From Methanolobus sp. (GTDB taxonomy: Archaea; Halobacteriota; Methanosarcinia; Methanosarcinales; Methanosarcinaceae), in assembly GCF_016278365.1 (NCBI RefSeq), contig NZ_JADQBZ010000007.1:1-64000 (forward strand): a stretch of DNA of 64,000 bases. Reading direction: 5' to 3'. How positions within the stretch are numbered: the stretch's first letter is position 1; every line of letters starts with the position of its first letter. The translations under genes and the position numbers were made by a program. Below the pieces are notes generated by a model, which did no database searches, was not told the origin of the DNA, and saw nothing but the letters and a program-made list of their open reading frames with translations. Positions 47,240 through 57,015 of this stretch are shown piece after piece.

Positions 47240-47788
47240 TTAGGATGAACCTGGCCCTTCCTGCCTGTTATCAATGACCTTTTTCCCGCGCTCTGCGGGG
47301 ATTATTTTCAGCTCTCCGCCATTAAACTCATTTTTAAGGGGGTCGATTGATGCAATTCTGTCAAGTGTTACGGCAACTGCAGCAACCTCTGAATGGGGCT
47401 GGTTGCCTACCGCAACATTCCAGTCCGCCATTTCATATATCTCGAAAGGGACCTTCTCAGCCCCCACAACAATCATGAGATCTTCACACTGCCCGATATC
47501 AGCCGCGACATCAGGCAGGTTCACACCATACATGGATAAATGGCAGACTTTACCGCCTCCTTCTTTCCACTTCCTGATCTCAGTCTTCCAGTTCACATCG
47601 TTCTTAACATAGAAATTTCCGCCCCATCTTTTTGCAACATCGAGTATGTTTTCCGCTAGCTTGCGGTCATCTGATGCCAGCAACATGCCCTCGGCACCAA
47701 AAGCCCTTGCAGTCAGGCCTACGTGAGTGGTTATTCTTTTATCCCTCACCGGGCGGTGGCCAAGTCTTAAGATAACAATCCTTTTCAT
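47240..47788 (-). CDS. tRNA (cytidine(56)-2'-O)-methyltransferase, archaeal Trm56
   Basis: SPOUT-class methylase that modifies C56 of archaeal tRNAs. About 182 residues. LRLGHRPVRDKRITTHVGL at the N-terminus is specific to the family; VGAEKVPFEIYEMADWNVAVGNQPHSEVAA is the knotted SAM-binding region. Start at ATG 47788 (AGGTG upstream; ATG 47791 is also possible). It lies 13 bases after the AMP phosphorylase stop, on the same strand and probably the same transcript. Confidence 0.9.
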   Translation of the reverse strand: MKRIVILRLGHRPVRDKRITTHVGLTARAFGAEGMLLASDDRKLAENILDVAKRWGGNFYVKNDVNWKTEIRKWKEGGGKVCHLSMYGVNLPDVAADIGQCEDLMIVVGAEKVPFEIYEMADWNVAVGNQPHSEVAAVAVTLDRIASIDPLKNEFNGGELKIIPAERGKKVIDNRQEGPGSS

Positions 47789-47801
47789 CATGCACCTGTG
47801 C

Positions 47802-49322
47802 TCAGAGTCCCTTGATCTCATCCACTCTTTCAATGAGCATTCCCTCAACGAATATAGGCGGGAACTCCCTTGCATATCTTACTGCGTCTGCAAGTTTCTC
47901 TTTTTTATCGGCATAAACCGTGAGAACCGGCTGACCCTTCTCCACGGACTCACCGCGCTTTTTGTGTATCAGGACACCTGAACCCTTGTCATTGGGAGCA
48001 CCTGCGAAACGTGCCAGCTGCACAATTCTCTTATTGTAGAACTCTATAATGTATCCGTTGGAAGGCGCCAGAATCTCTGCGGTGTACTGGCCCACAGCTA
48101 TGTCCTTGTGGGTGATGTCAGGATTTCCACCCTGTATTGCGATTATCTCTTTCATTTTTGCCAGAGCTTTGCCATTTCTAAGGGTTTCAAGAGCAAGTTC
48201 CCTACCCTGCCCACGAGGCGCGGCTCCGCCCATTTCAAGCAGCATGCCTGCAAGAATGACACTTTTCTCAATAAAACTGTTAGGACCTTCCATAGTCTCA
48301 AGGACTTTCAGGGCTTCCCTTACCTCAAGTGCAGGACCCACGGTCCTTCCCACTGGCGAGGCTCCATAGGTCAGGGCGCAGTCCACATCCATACCCAGTC
48401 GCTCTCCCAGGCTTATGAGGTCCCTTGCAAGTTTGCGTCCGGCCTTTACATCAAGTATCTTCGTTCCGGGACCGATGGGAATGTCCATGACAACTTTCTG
48501 AGCCCCGACAGCACCTTTTTTAGCCATGATGGATGCAAGCAGCTGGCAGTGGGGATCAACAGAAAGCGGGTATTCTATCTTAATGAGCTTGTCATCGGCA
48601 GGTGCAATATTGGTTCCGCCGCCCCATACAATTACCCCTCCGACCTTTTCGGTCATTTCCTTGATCTGTGCAGCCGTAAAGTCCACTGGTGCAAGTATCT
48701 CCATGAGGTCAGCGGTACCTCCCGCCCCGGTTATGGCACGTGAGCTGGTCTTTGGTATGAGCAGGCCGTTAGCTGCAACTATCGGGACTATGAGAAGGGT
48801 TATCTTATTTCCCGGAACTCCTCCTATGGAGTGCTTGTCCATTATCGGGGAACTTGCGAACTTTATCTGCTCACCGGTTTCTATCATAGCTCTTGTCAGC
48901 CATTCGGTCTCATCCTCCGACAGGTCCCTTATATATGTAGACGTAATGAATGCGGCGAGCTCAACCTCGCTAAGGTTCTCTTCCACTATATCCCTGACAA
49001 GCAGATTTACCTCATCCCTGTCCAGTTTCTTGCCATCCATTACCTTCCTGACAATATGTGCCGACTTGGGTTTATCCGCAGGCTCAACTTCAACAGCCTC
49101 GGTCCACTGTTTGCCGAGCTGCTCCTGAACCTCATGATACACACCGATCATTCCCGGAGCTATCATGTCCTCCGTAAAATCCACGATCGCAGTTAAGGTA
49201 ACATGATTGCGCACCCTTACCCTGTCACCTTCATAGACACCAAGCTCCTTGGCATCCATTGAATTCATCACAACTTTGTATTTACCGACCTTGATATCAA
49301 TGGGTTGTACTTTTAACTGCAT
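47802..49322 (-). CDS. deoA: AMP phosphorylase
   Basis: Converts AMP and phosphate to adenine and ribose-1,5-bisphosphate, the first step of the archaeal AMP pathway to RubisCO. 506 residues, with the archaeal N-terminal extension (VVMNSMDAKELGVYEGDRVRV, a small barrel), then the pyrimidine-phosphorylase fold: MDKHSIGGVPGNKITL (phosphate loop), TSSRAITGAGGTADLMEIL and DVKAGRKLARDLISLGE. The frame runs to 49592, but homology and the site AGGTGTGATC set the ATG at 49322. Neither RubisCO nor the isomerase is in the window. Divergent from the deaminase gene. Confidence 0.92.
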   Translation of the reverse strand: MQLKVQPIDIKVGKYKVVMNSMDAKELGVYEGDRVRVRNHVTLTAIVDFTEDMIAPGMIGVYHEVQEQLGKQWTEAVEVEPADKPKSAHIVRKVMDGKKLDRDEVNLLVRDIVEENLSEVELAAFITSTYIRDLSEDETEWLTRAMIETGEQIKFASSPIMDKHSIGGVPGNKITLLIVPIVAANGLLIPKTSSRAITGAGGTADLMEILAPVDFTAAQIKEMTEKVGGVIVWGGGTNIAPADDKLIKIEYPLSVDPHCQLLASIMAKKGAVGAQKVVMDIPIGPGTKILDVKAGRKLARDLISLGERLGMDVDCALTYGASPVGRTVGPALEVREALKVLETMEGPNSFIEKSVILAGMLLEMGGAAPRGQGRELALETLRNGKALAKMKEIIAIQGGNPDITHKDIAVGQYTAEILAPSNGYIIEFYNKRIVQLARFAGAPNDKGSGVLIHKKRGESVEKGQPVLTVYADKKEKLADAVRYAREFPPIFVEGMLIERVDEIKGL

Positions 49323-49532
49323 GATCACACCTTTAGATATGTCAACTGCATTAATCGATAAATAACTAAGGGTAAAATGTTTATGGCAATTTACCTGGTT
49401 AGTGACACTTATTTGTAGCAGGTTGCCTGGCAGCCGGCTTGATACTGAGTGACATAAGCTGCGTGTACCTGCACACATCCCGTATCCTGCATGACCACTG
49501 CTCTTAAAACCAATAAGTAACGATACAATTCT

Positions 49533-49997
49533 ATGAATTATTTCATGCAGACGGCCATAGATGAAGGCAGGCACGGGATGGATCATAATCACGGAGGACC
49601 ATTCGGTGCGGTGATAGTGAAGGACGGGAATATCATCTCAAAAGCCCACAATGATGTGCTCAGGACCAATGACCCTACGGCTCATGCGGAAATACTGGCT
49701 ATCAGGCAGGCCTCCGAAGTCCTTGACAGTTTTGATCTGTCCGGGTGTGAGATATACGCCACCTCGGAACCATGTCCCATGTGTCTTGCCGCTATTTTCT
49801 GGGCCCGCATCAAGACTGTCTATTTCGGCTCCGATAAGGAGGAAGTAGCGAAAATAGGATTCGATGACAGCCGTTTCTATGAGCTGCTAAAGGGAAATGG
49901 TGACGGGTCGCAACTCAACAGAGTCAATATTGAGAGAGATAAATGCATGGAACTGCTTGAACGCTGGGAAAGGAAACCTGACAAGCAGATGTATTAA
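49533..49997 (+). CDS. Cytidine/deoxycytidylate-type nucleoside deaminase (guanine deaminase-like)
   Basis: 154 residues. Zinc-binding motifs HAEILAIRQAS (HAE) and SEPCPMCLAAIFWARI (PCxxC), with GGPFGAVIVKDG and TNDPTAHAE in the substrate pocket. The pattern fits the guanine deaminase or tRNA-adenosine deaminase branches; the order GGPFGA...C-terminal DSRFYELL fits guanine deaminase best. It probably works in purine salvage; the purine permease at 16786 and AMP phosphorylase next door fit this. Confidence 0.87.
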   Translation: MNYFMQTAIDEGRHGMDHNHGGPFGAVIVKDGNIISKAHNDVLRTNDPTAHAEILAIRQASEVLDSFDLSGCEIYATSEPCPMCLAAIFWARIKTVYFGSDKEEVAKIGFDDSRFYELLKGNGDGSQLNRVNIERDKCMELLERWERKPDKQMY

Positions 49998-50092
49998 AAA
50001 CGCAAAATACATCCACAAACCTTATTACAAGAAGAACGCCTATTGAAATATTTATATATTAAAATAATGGCCTTACAGGCGGATTGACAATA

Positions 50093-51277
50093 ATGCCCCT
50101 TCAGGATTTTACAGCAAGCATTTTTTCATTTGTTATAACTTTGTTGCTTATACTGTTGCTCAAATATCTCTTCAGGGAAAAGATGTTCTTTTCCAAGGAT
50201 AAGATCATACAGCAGCTGGTCATTCTTATCATTCTTGTCATTGGTATGGGAATAGTTGTATTGACTCTTCCCCTGAGCACTGAAGACAAGAATATTATTC
50301 TTACTCTAACAGGTATCGTCATCGGTGCGACCATAACCTTTTCTTCGACCACATTTGTAGCCAATGCCATGGCAGGTATAATGCTCAGGATGATCAGTCC
50401 TTTCAGAAAGGGCGATTTTATCAAGATAAATGATACGTTCGGAAGGGTCACTGAGATAAATTTCCTGCATACTCAGATACAGTCCATTGACAGGGACCTT
50501 GTCATGATCCCAAACCAAAAACTGATATCAGACCCTCTCAAGACCATCCGTTCATCGGGAACCATTATCACAACCAGTGTTTCCCTTGGATATGACATTT
50601 CACGTAAGAGCATTGAAAAGAACCTGCTGCTTGCAGCTGAAAATACAGGTCTTGAAAGCCCTTTTGTACATGTCACAAACCTTGGGGATTTTTCAGTCAC
50701 CTATAAGGTAGGAGGACTGCTCAAAGATCTGGAAAGCCTTATCACCAAAAGGTCTGATTTCAAAAAGAACGTCATGGATTCACTGCATGGAGCTGATATT
50801 GAGATAGTTTCACCCACTTTCATGAATCAGAGAGTTTTCGGTCAGGATTATGTATGTATTCCTCCTGAAGAGAAGGACGAAACTCCGTCTCAACCGGATG
50901 TGACCGTGCCAAAAACCGAGGATATAATATTTGATAAAGCCATAGAAGCCCGAAATCTGGATGCTATATATACTAATTGGGACCATTTTACAGAGAGAAA
51001 GAAGTCACTCGAAGGAAAACTAAAAGAGCTGAAAGATGAAAAAACCATAGAACAAGTGAAACTTGAACTATTGTCCCTGCTAAAACAGGAAGAGGAACTG
51101 AAGCCATCTCTGGAGATACTCAGGAACAGTGCTGACATCCAAACTGATATGGATGATAAAGAAAGAGAACGCATTCTTAATCTTATAGTTGATCTTGAGG
51201 CAAAAGAGCTTGTAATTGACGAGAACTACCGCAAATTGGAGAACAGGGTAGAAAGGCTGCTGAAAAGGCATACATAG
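50093..51277 (+). CDS. MscS-family mechanosensitive channel with coiled-coil tail
   Basis: About 394 residues. Three membrane segments (residues 8-25, 38-60, 68-88), the pore helix TFVANAMAGIMLRMI and the beta-domain motifs FRKGDFIKINDTFGRVTEI and MIPNQKLIS are typical MscS. After the beta and alpha-beta domains comes a C-terminal charged helix region of about 90 residues (RKKSLEGKLKELKDEKTIEQ to the end), probably a coiled coil. It opens in hypo-osmotic shock. ATG 50093 chosen; TTG 50084 is an alternative. Confidence 0.88.
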   Translation: MPLQDFTASIFSFVITLLLILLLKYLFREKMFFSKDKIIQQLVILIILVIGMGIVVLTLPLSTEDKNIILTLTGIVIGATITFSSTTFVANAMAGIMLRMISPFRKGDFIKINDTFGRVTEINFLHTQIQSIDRDLVMIPNQKLISDPLKTIRSSGTIITTSVSLGYDISRKSIEKNLLLAAENTGLESPFVHVTNLGDFSVTYKVGGLLKDLESLITKRSDFKKNVMDSLHGADIEIVSPTFMNQRVFGQDYVCIPPEEKDETPSQPDVTVPKTEDIIFDKAIEARNLDAIYTNWDHFTERKKSLEGKLKELKDEKTIEQVKLELLSLLKQEEELKPSLEILRNSADIQTDMDDKERERILNLIVDLEAKELVIDENYRKLENRVERLLKRHT

Positions 51278-51368
51278 ATTTTTATATATCTATATCGATG
51301 ATTCATCGGACGGCAGATTATTCAAAATGAAGAAAAATACTTCAAACTAAAGGTTGTTTACACTCTCA

Positions 51369-52250
51369 ATGATAATAGGCGTGCTTGGACCCAAAGGTTC
51401 CTATACGGAAAAGGCAGCTCAACAGTGGCTTGCTGAGAAACGCAGTAATGAGTGCAGAATTAAATGCAATGATGCACAGGAGGGTGATTTAGCTCTTGAA
51501 TATTGCGAGGATATACAGGATGTTTTCTCATTCCTTCGTGCCGGTTCTTTAGATGTTGGCCTTGTACCTGTGGAAAACTCCATTGAAGGATCCGTCGGGA
51601 TCACTCTTGACATGCTCCTTGAACATGATGTTGCAATTGTAGGGGAAACTGTTGTTGCGATCGAGCATTGCCTCCTGTCAAAAGGCAGAAAGGAAGATAT
51701 CAGGATAATCCTCTCGCATCCTCAGGCCCTTGCTCAGTGCAGGCATTTCCTTAAAGAGAACTTCAAAGGAGTTGAACTGCGGACTACGGGAAGTACATCC
51801 CACGCCGCAAGGCTCGCCACGGAGTTCGAGGAAATGGCAGCCATCGCATCCCGCGAATCTGCTCAGACGTATGGCCTGAATGTCCTGTTATCCAATATTC
51901 AGGACAGGGAACACAATCACACCCGTTTTCTTACTATAGTGCGCTCAGAATCTTCCTCAATCTATTCCAACCACATCGGAAATGTATACAAGACATCAAT
52001 AATACTCTACCTGGACCGTGACAGGCCCGGAGCTCTTTATGAGATACTTGGGGAGTTTTCCCTCCGGAAAATAAATCTCACCAGAATAGAGTCAAGACCT
52101 TCTAAAAAAAAACTTGGCGATTACCTGTTCTATATAGATCTGGAAGGCAGCACAAGCGATGATAATATAAAAGAAGCAATATATAATATAGAGTCAAAAG
52201 TAGGTATGCTCAAAATGCTTGGCTCATATCCGGCATCTAACCCGGTATGA
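51369..52250 (+). CDS. pheA: Prephenate dehydratase
   Basis: Makes phenylpyruvate from prephenate for phenylalanine. 293 residues: the catalytic domain (IGVLGPKGSYTEKAA, PVENSIEGSVGITLD, the TRF motif as HNHTRFLTI) and a C-terminal ACT domain (RPGALYEILGEFSLRKINLTRIESRP) for phenylalanine feedback. All motifs intact. AAAGGT precedes; ATG 51369 is the likely start, the TTG-initiated longer frame less so. Confidence 0.93.
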   Translation: MIIGVLGPKGSYTEKAAQQWLAEKRSNECRIKCNDAQEGDLALEYCEDIQDVFSFLRAGSLDVGLVPVENSIEGSVGITLDMLLEHDVAIVGETVVAIEHCLLSKGRKEDIRIILSHPQALAQCRHFLKENFKGVELRTTGSTSHAARLATEFEEMAAIASRESAQTYGLNVLLSNIQDREHNHTRFLTIVRSESSSIYSNHIGNVYKTSIILYLDRDRPGALYEILGEFSLRKINLTRIESRPSKKKLGDYLFYIDLEGSTSDDNIKEAIYNIESKVGMLKMLGSYPASNPV

Positions 52251-52292
52251 AACTCGTGTAACAGCAAATAATAATTAAAAGCGGTGCTTAAA

Positions 52293-53177
52293 ATGGACAT
52301 CAGGAAGTTCGTGCAAACCCAGGAAGCTGCCCTGAAGAAGTACCGCAGGACCTATAAACTGCTTGATTTCCTCACCATCCTTACATTATTTTACACACTA
52401 ATGGTGGTCCTGAGTATTGACCAGGCATTGCCGATCATCCGCACCTTTGAGGTACGTGCGGGAACAGCTTACAACGTGGCAGGCCTCAGCATTGCTTTTG
52501 AAACAGTGGTGCTTCTGACAATATCCGTACTCGTATCTCTGGTGCTGACTTTCATTCTGCACAGAAAAGATAAGAAGATTAGCACTATTGAACTGGTTGA
52601 AGAAAAATATCCCAGCCTACGGGAAAGGCTTCGCACTGCCTATGACAACATAAGCCTTGACACTATTATAGCCAATGACCTGAAGCAGACAGTGTCTTCA
52701 GCTGTTGAAAGCGTAAGGTCATCTATGTTCCTCCGGAAAAAGAGGGTGAACTTTGGTTTAATTGTGTTAATAGCTTCTGTTCTGCTGCTGACTTTTGTGA
52801 CTTTGAACGATATACATGCAGACATGACCCCGGAAGACTGGAAAGGCTTGGTAGACAATCTCCCCTTCGTTCCAGACAGCTCAAATGGAGATGATCTCGT
52901 CGTCATCGATGACGACCCTCAGGAAAGTGCGGGTACAGAGAACCTTACAGGACCTTCTGCAGTCATCGTGGTGGAGGGGACGGAAGTGGACCTTAGCTTA
53001 CCTCCGGGATCCGGAGTTGGCTTCAATCCGGGTAATGATACTGAACAGGATACGGACTTTGTGCCATCCTCAAGTTACGAGATCGATGCTATATCCTCGG
53101 ATACGTACTACGAAAGTTTCCCGGCGGGCTATGAAAGTGTGATCAAGTCTTACTTTGAGAAGATGGCAGAAGAATAA
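52293..53177 (+). CDS. Membrane protein leading the MoxR operon
   Basis: About 294 residues: helix-rich cytoplasmic start (VQTQEAALKKYRRTYKLLDFL), three membrane segments (26-46, 65-88 and about 148-168) and a large C-terminal domain with many D, S and P. Similar in placement to the uncharacterised membrane proteins (DUF7502-like) found ahead of MoxR/DUF58 in methanogens. GGTG precedes the ATG. No function assigned; it is likely part of the membrane complex served by MoxR. Confidence 0.68.
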   Translation: MDIRKFVQTQEAALKKYRRTYKLLDFLTILTLFYTLMVVLSIDQALPIIRTFEVRAGTAYNVAGLSIAFETVVLLTISVLVSLVLTFILHRKDKKISTIELVEEKYPSLRERLRTAYDNISLDTIIANDLKQTVSSAVESVRSSMFLRKKRVNFGLIVLIASVLLLTFVTLNDIHADMTPEDWKGLVDNLPFVPDSSNGDDLVVIDDDPQESAGTENLTGPSAVIVVEGTEVDLSLPPGSGVGFNPGNDTEQDTDFVPSSSYEIDAISSDTYYESFPAGYESVIKSYFEKMAEE

Positions 53178-53250
53178 CAGGGTTGACTGCCGGATTACTA
53201 AATTTATATTTACCAATACATCCAAAGGACGAGAACAAAGGAGAAAACTA

Positions 53251-54222
53251 ATGGCTAGCGACATTAACTCAAGGGATCTGACACAAACATACAGGGTTGC
53301 CGGAGATATGTTTGGCACCCTTTTCAAGGAAATCGGAAAGGTGGTTGTCGGTCAGAACGATACCGTAGAGCAGATAATTATTGCGATACTGTGCAACGGG
53401 CACGCTCTGGTCGAGAGTAACCCGGGACTGGGCAAGACCCTCACCATATCTACTATCTCAAAGTCAATGGACCTCAATTTCAGCAGGATACAGTGTACCC
53501 CTGACCTCATGCCGGCTGATATCACAGGAACTCATTTCATCGAAGAAACCGGTGGCTCAAAACATTTCAAATTCGAGCCCGGACCCCTGTTTGCCAATAT
53601 AGTGCTTGCTGATGAGATAAACCGTGCATCGCCAAAAACACAGTCCGCACTCCTTGAAGCTATGCAGGAAAAACAGATAACTGTCGGTAATGACACTTTC
53701 CTGCTGGAGCAGCCGTTCTTCATTCTTGCCACACAGAACCCTATAGAAATGGAAGGCACATTCCCGCTTCCGGAGGCTCAGCTTGACAGGTTCCTCCTCA
53801 AGATACTGGTGGATTATCCAAGCTATGAGGATGAGATAGAGATAGTGAACCGCTATACACGCTCCATAATGCCTACTGTTGGCAAGGTTGTTAACAAGAA
53901 CACGCTCCTTGACCTGCAGAGGCTCACAAGGGACGTGCCTATCGCTGACGACATCAAGAGCCGTGTGATCAAGATAGTTATGACCACACGTATCAGGAGC
54001 GAGTTCATAGAGTACGGTGCTTCCCCGAGGGCTTCCATTGGCCTTATCCTTGCAGCAAAGGCACGGGCACTGATCAAGGGGAGGAACTACGTCAGTAATG
54101 AGGACATTGAGGCCATGGCCTATCCGGTCCTGAGGCACAGGATAATACTGAGCTTTGAATCCGAAAGGAAAGGGATCACAACAGACCAGGTTATCAGGAA
54201 TATCCTCGAAAAGACCAAATAA
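53251..54222 (+). CDS. MoxR-family AAA+ ATPase
   Basis: Chaperone-like ATPase of the MoxR subgroup, 323 residues. Walker A is ESNPGLGKTLT, Walker B LADEINRASPKTQSALLEAM, sensor 1 FILATQNPIEMEGTFPLPEAQLDRF. AGGAG lies before the ATG 53251. MoxR proteins work with von Willebrand A-domain proteins to insert metals or assemble complexes. It is second in a five-gene run and 40 bases before the DUF58 gene. Confidence 0.93.
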   Translation: MASDINSRDLTQTYRVAGDMFGTLFKEIGKVVVGQNDTVEQIIIAILCNGHALVESNPGLGKTLTISTISKSMDLNFSRIQCTPDLMPADITGTHFIEETGGSKHFKFEPGPLFANIVLADEINRASPKTQSALLEAMQEKQITVGNDTFLLEQPFFILATQNPIEMEGTFPLPEAQLDRFLLKILVDYPSYEDEIEIVNRYTRSIMPTVGKVVNKNTLLDLQRLTRDVPIADDIKSRVIKIVMTTRIRSEFIEYGASPRASIGLILAAKARALIKGRNYVSNEDIEAMAYPVLRHRIILSFESERKGITTDQVIRNILEKTK

Positions 54223-54262
54223 CCTTCCACTCCTGAGAAACACCCAGATCCAATATCCGGCA

Positions 54263-55144
54263 ATGAGCGACAAGAAACATACTATCGATGTTGACTTTTT
54301 CAGGCAGCTTGACCGCTTCACTTTCATGGTGAAGAAAAGGATGTCGAGCACATACGCTGGAAACAGGCGTTCCCTTCACAGCGGCAAAGGACTTGATACG
54401 GTCGGCTACAGGGAGTACAACCGGGGAGACGAACTCCGATCAGTTGACTGGAAAGCCTATGCACGCTCTGAGAAGCTCTACGTGCGCCAGTTCGAAGAGG
54501 AAAAGTCCCTCACTACCCATATCTTACTTGATGCCAGCAAAAGTATGGACTACGGGAGCGGTGATATATCCAAGTTCGAATATGCAACGATGCTGGCAGC
54601 CGGTTTTGCATACCTTGTTACAAGGGACAATGACAAGTTTGCTATCTCGACATTCTCTCAGGATGTAGATATCACAAAACCGCGCCGGGGAAAGAGATAC
54701 CTGTTGCAGATGATCGATAGGCTGGAGGAAGTGCATCTTGAAGGCAGGACTGCCATCGACCAGGTCACCTCCCAGTATGTCAAAGCTATCAGTTCAAGGT
54801 CCCTGATAATTATAATTTCGGATCTCCTTGATGATCCCGCATCTATCGAGTCAGCCGTTTATCGCTTTGCTGACCATGACCTCATACTTATACAGGTCCT
54901 TGACAGAGCAGAAAGTATGCTTACCCTGCACGGTCACAGTAAGCTGGTAGATGTTGAAACGGGAGCAAAGCTGGATACTTACGTCAGCGAGGACTTCAAG
55001 AATGAATACCAGAAAAAGCTGACAGAGCATATTTCCAGGATTACTGCTGTGTGTGACAGGGTCGGCGCTGAGTTCTATACCGTTACCACCGACGTACCTG
55101 TTTTTGAAGCCTTCCTCAACACCATCAGCAGGAGGATGTGGTAA
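54263..55144 (+). CDS. DUF58 (von Willebrand A-like) protein
   Basis: 293 residues. GKGLDTVGYREYNRGDELRSVDWKAYAR is the DUF58 signature, followed by a VWA fold with the MIDAS LLDASKSMDYG. DUF58 proteins are the usual partners of MoxR, carrying a metal-ion-dependent adhesion site. Starts at ATG 54263; the reading frame is open further up, inside moxR, but this start is best. Its stop overlaps the next start (TAATG). Confidence 0.9.
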   Translation: MSDKKHTIDVDFFRQLDRFTFMVKKRMSSTYAGNRRSLHSGKGLDTVGYREYNRGDELRSVDWKAYARSEKLYVRQFEEEKSLTTHILLDASKSMDYGSGDISKFEYATMLAAGFAYLVTRDNDKFAISTFSQDVDITKPRRGKRYLLQMIDRLEEVHLEGRTAIDQVTSQYVKAISSRSLIIIISDLLDDPASIESAVYRFADHDLILIQVLDRAESMLTLHGHSKLVDVETGAKLDTYVSEDFKNEYQKKLTEHISRITAVCDRVGAEFYTVTTDVPVFEAFLNTISRRMW

Positions 55145-57015
55145 TGCCTTTCGAATCACCTCTTGCACTTGCAGCTCTTGCAAGCGTGATACCGCTTATA
55201 CTGTTATACCTGCTACGCCCGAAACCGCTTCAGGTGCTTGTGCCTTCCCTGATGTTCCTTATGAATATCCGGGAGGAGAAAAAGCGGTTCTACACTTCCA
55301 TAACAAAACTGATAAAAGATCCGCTATTCCTGATACAGTTGCTTGTGCTGATATTACTGGCACTCGCTGCAGCAGCACCTTTCATCGAGACCCAGCAGCC
55401 TCTCAGCGGAGAGCATACTGTTATAATCATCGACTCATCCGCAAGCATGCAGACCGACGGTCGGTTCAGTGACGCGATCTCAAAGGCCGGTGACTATGTA
55501 AGTAACACGAACACTATAATCCTTGCAGAGAACGTACCCGTGACCGTGCTTTCATCTGCGGGATCCTCGGCTGCCTATGAGACTCTGGATTCCCTGCAGC
55601 CAAAGGCAGTGGTCGCAGATATCTCATCGGCCGTTTCCGCGGGGATGAGGACGCTCTCGCAGGAAGGCGGAAGGATAGTCGTCATCTCCGATTTCTCCCA
55701 CTGGGACGGGGACGATCCCGTGAATGCCAAGAACCTTGCCGAATCCTACGGATTACAGGTCGAATATGTCCTTGTGGGCAGCAGTACCGGCAATGTTGGC
55801 ATTATCCAGGGGGAGGTCTCGGCAGTGGAAGGAAGTTACACTTACACCGGTGTCTTGAAAAACTACAACAACGGCAGACAGAGTGTGAACCTGAATATCG
55901 TCAATGAAGGCGGAAATGCACAGCAGGTAAGTCTTAGCGTACCTGCCCGCTCCACCCAGCAATTCAAGGTGACAAATCTTAAGACAGGCATAACCGAAGT
56001 AAGGATTGCAGCCGCTGACAGTCTCATGGTCGACAACGTGGCATATATATCAGTCCCCCCCTCATCCTCCAAGCAAATGCTTGTAGTGTCAGATACCGAT
56101 AAACTCCCATCCCACACCGCTCTCTCGCTCATGCCTAATGTCCAGACCAACCTGCTTGAAGGAGTGCCTTCGGACCTTTCAAAATACAGCGTTGTTGTCA
56201 TTGCCAATAAGCAAAGGACTCTCGCATCCAATGAGGTATCCACTCTTAACAGCTTCATCAGGGGTGGCGGGGAAGTCGTTTTCATAGCCAGTGAAGCCCT
56301 GTCCGCGAACAAAGCAGGAACGGATCTGCAGAGCCTGCTGCCTGTAAGCACAGGCAATGTTGCGAGTGCTGAAAGGGGTGTGACGCTCAGGGTGTTGCAG
56401 GAAACAAGACTCAGCGAGGATATCAAGTTCAATGAGGTTGCAGTCTACGAGTATCTTAATGCTACCGCACGAAGAGATGCAACAACCCTTGTGGCTACCA
56501 CTACAGGTACTCCTATGCTTGTCTACAGTACCTTGGGAGAGGGCACAGTGGTCTATCTGGGACTGAACGATGCTCTTGGCGAGGATGCCTGGAACAATTT
56601 CCATAACCTTCCTGAGTATCCGGTGTTCTTGTTCCAGCTGGCAGGCTGGCTTGGAGGCACCGGGAGCATCTCGGATTATAACCTGAAGACAGGCGCTGTA
56701 TCCGCACTTGCCAGGGAACAGGAGATACAGACGCCAAACGGTGTGCAGACCACAAATCGTGTGCATTATGATGAAGCGGGTGTCTATACAGCTGCAGGAA
56801 AGAGGGTCGCTGTCAACCTGTATAATGACAGGGAATCCGACACAACCCTTACCGGGCAGGATGTCATAGACCGCTCAAAGGCAAAGGATTCTCCCGGTAT
56901 CGTACGAGCCAGCAGCTACACCGCAAAGAACTACCTGGATACATATATGATAATCATAGTTTTCCTACTGGTCATGCTTGAATTAATGATAATCAGAAAA
57001 AGGGGTGAGCTGTAA
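55144..57015 (+). CDS. BatA-like membrane protein with VWA domain
   Basis: 625 residues. N-terminal membrane helices (SPLALAALASVIPLILLYLL and PLFLIQLLVLILLALAAAAPF) flank a BatA motif (LLRPKPLQVLVPSLMFL), then a periplasmic-side VWA domain with MIDAS IIDSSASM, a CARDB-like beta domain, a class-I glutamine amidotransferase-like region, and a C-terminal helix (TYMIIIVFLLVMLELMII). GGAGG precedes the ATG. Starts and stops overlap by one base with both neighbours (TAATG). Confidence 0.85.
   Translation: MPFESPLALAALASVIPLILLYLLRPKPLQVLVPSLMFLMNIREEKKRFYTSITKLIKDPLFLIQLLVLILLALAAAAPFIETQQPLSGEHTVIIIDSSASMQTDGRFSDAISKAGDYVSNTNTIILAENVPVTVLSSAGSSAAYETLDSLQPKAVVADISSAVSAGMRTLSQEGGRIVVISDFSHWDGDDPVNAKNLAESYGLQVEYVLVGSSTGNVGIIQGEVSAVEGSYTYTGVLKNYNNGRQSVNLNIVNEGGNAQQVSLSVPARSTQQFKVTNLKTGITEVRIAAADSLMVDNVAYISVPPSSSKQMLVVSDTDKLPSHTALSLMPNVQTNLLEGVPSDLSKYSVVVIANKQRTLASNEVSTLNSFIRGGGEVVFIASEALSANKAGTDLQSLLPVSTGNVASAERGVTLRVLQETRLSEDIKFNEVAVYEYLNATARRDATTLVATTTGTPMLVYSTLGEGTVVYLGLNDALGEDAWNNFHNLPEYPVFLFQLAGWLGGTGSISDYNLKTGAVSALAREQEIQTPNGVQTTNRVHYDEAGVYTAAGKRVAVNLYNDRESDTTLTGQDVIDRSKAKDSPGIVRASSYTAKNYLDTYMIIIVFLLVMLELMIIRKRGEL

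Noticed and set aside
48108-48743. 211-codon plus-strand frame inside AMP phosphorylase
   Set aside because: Shadow; AMP phosphorylase has full motifs and an ideal ribosome site.
53557-54351. 264-codon minus-strand frame inside moxR
   Set aside because: Shadow frame due to codon bias of the GC-richer moxR gene; no recognisable protein.
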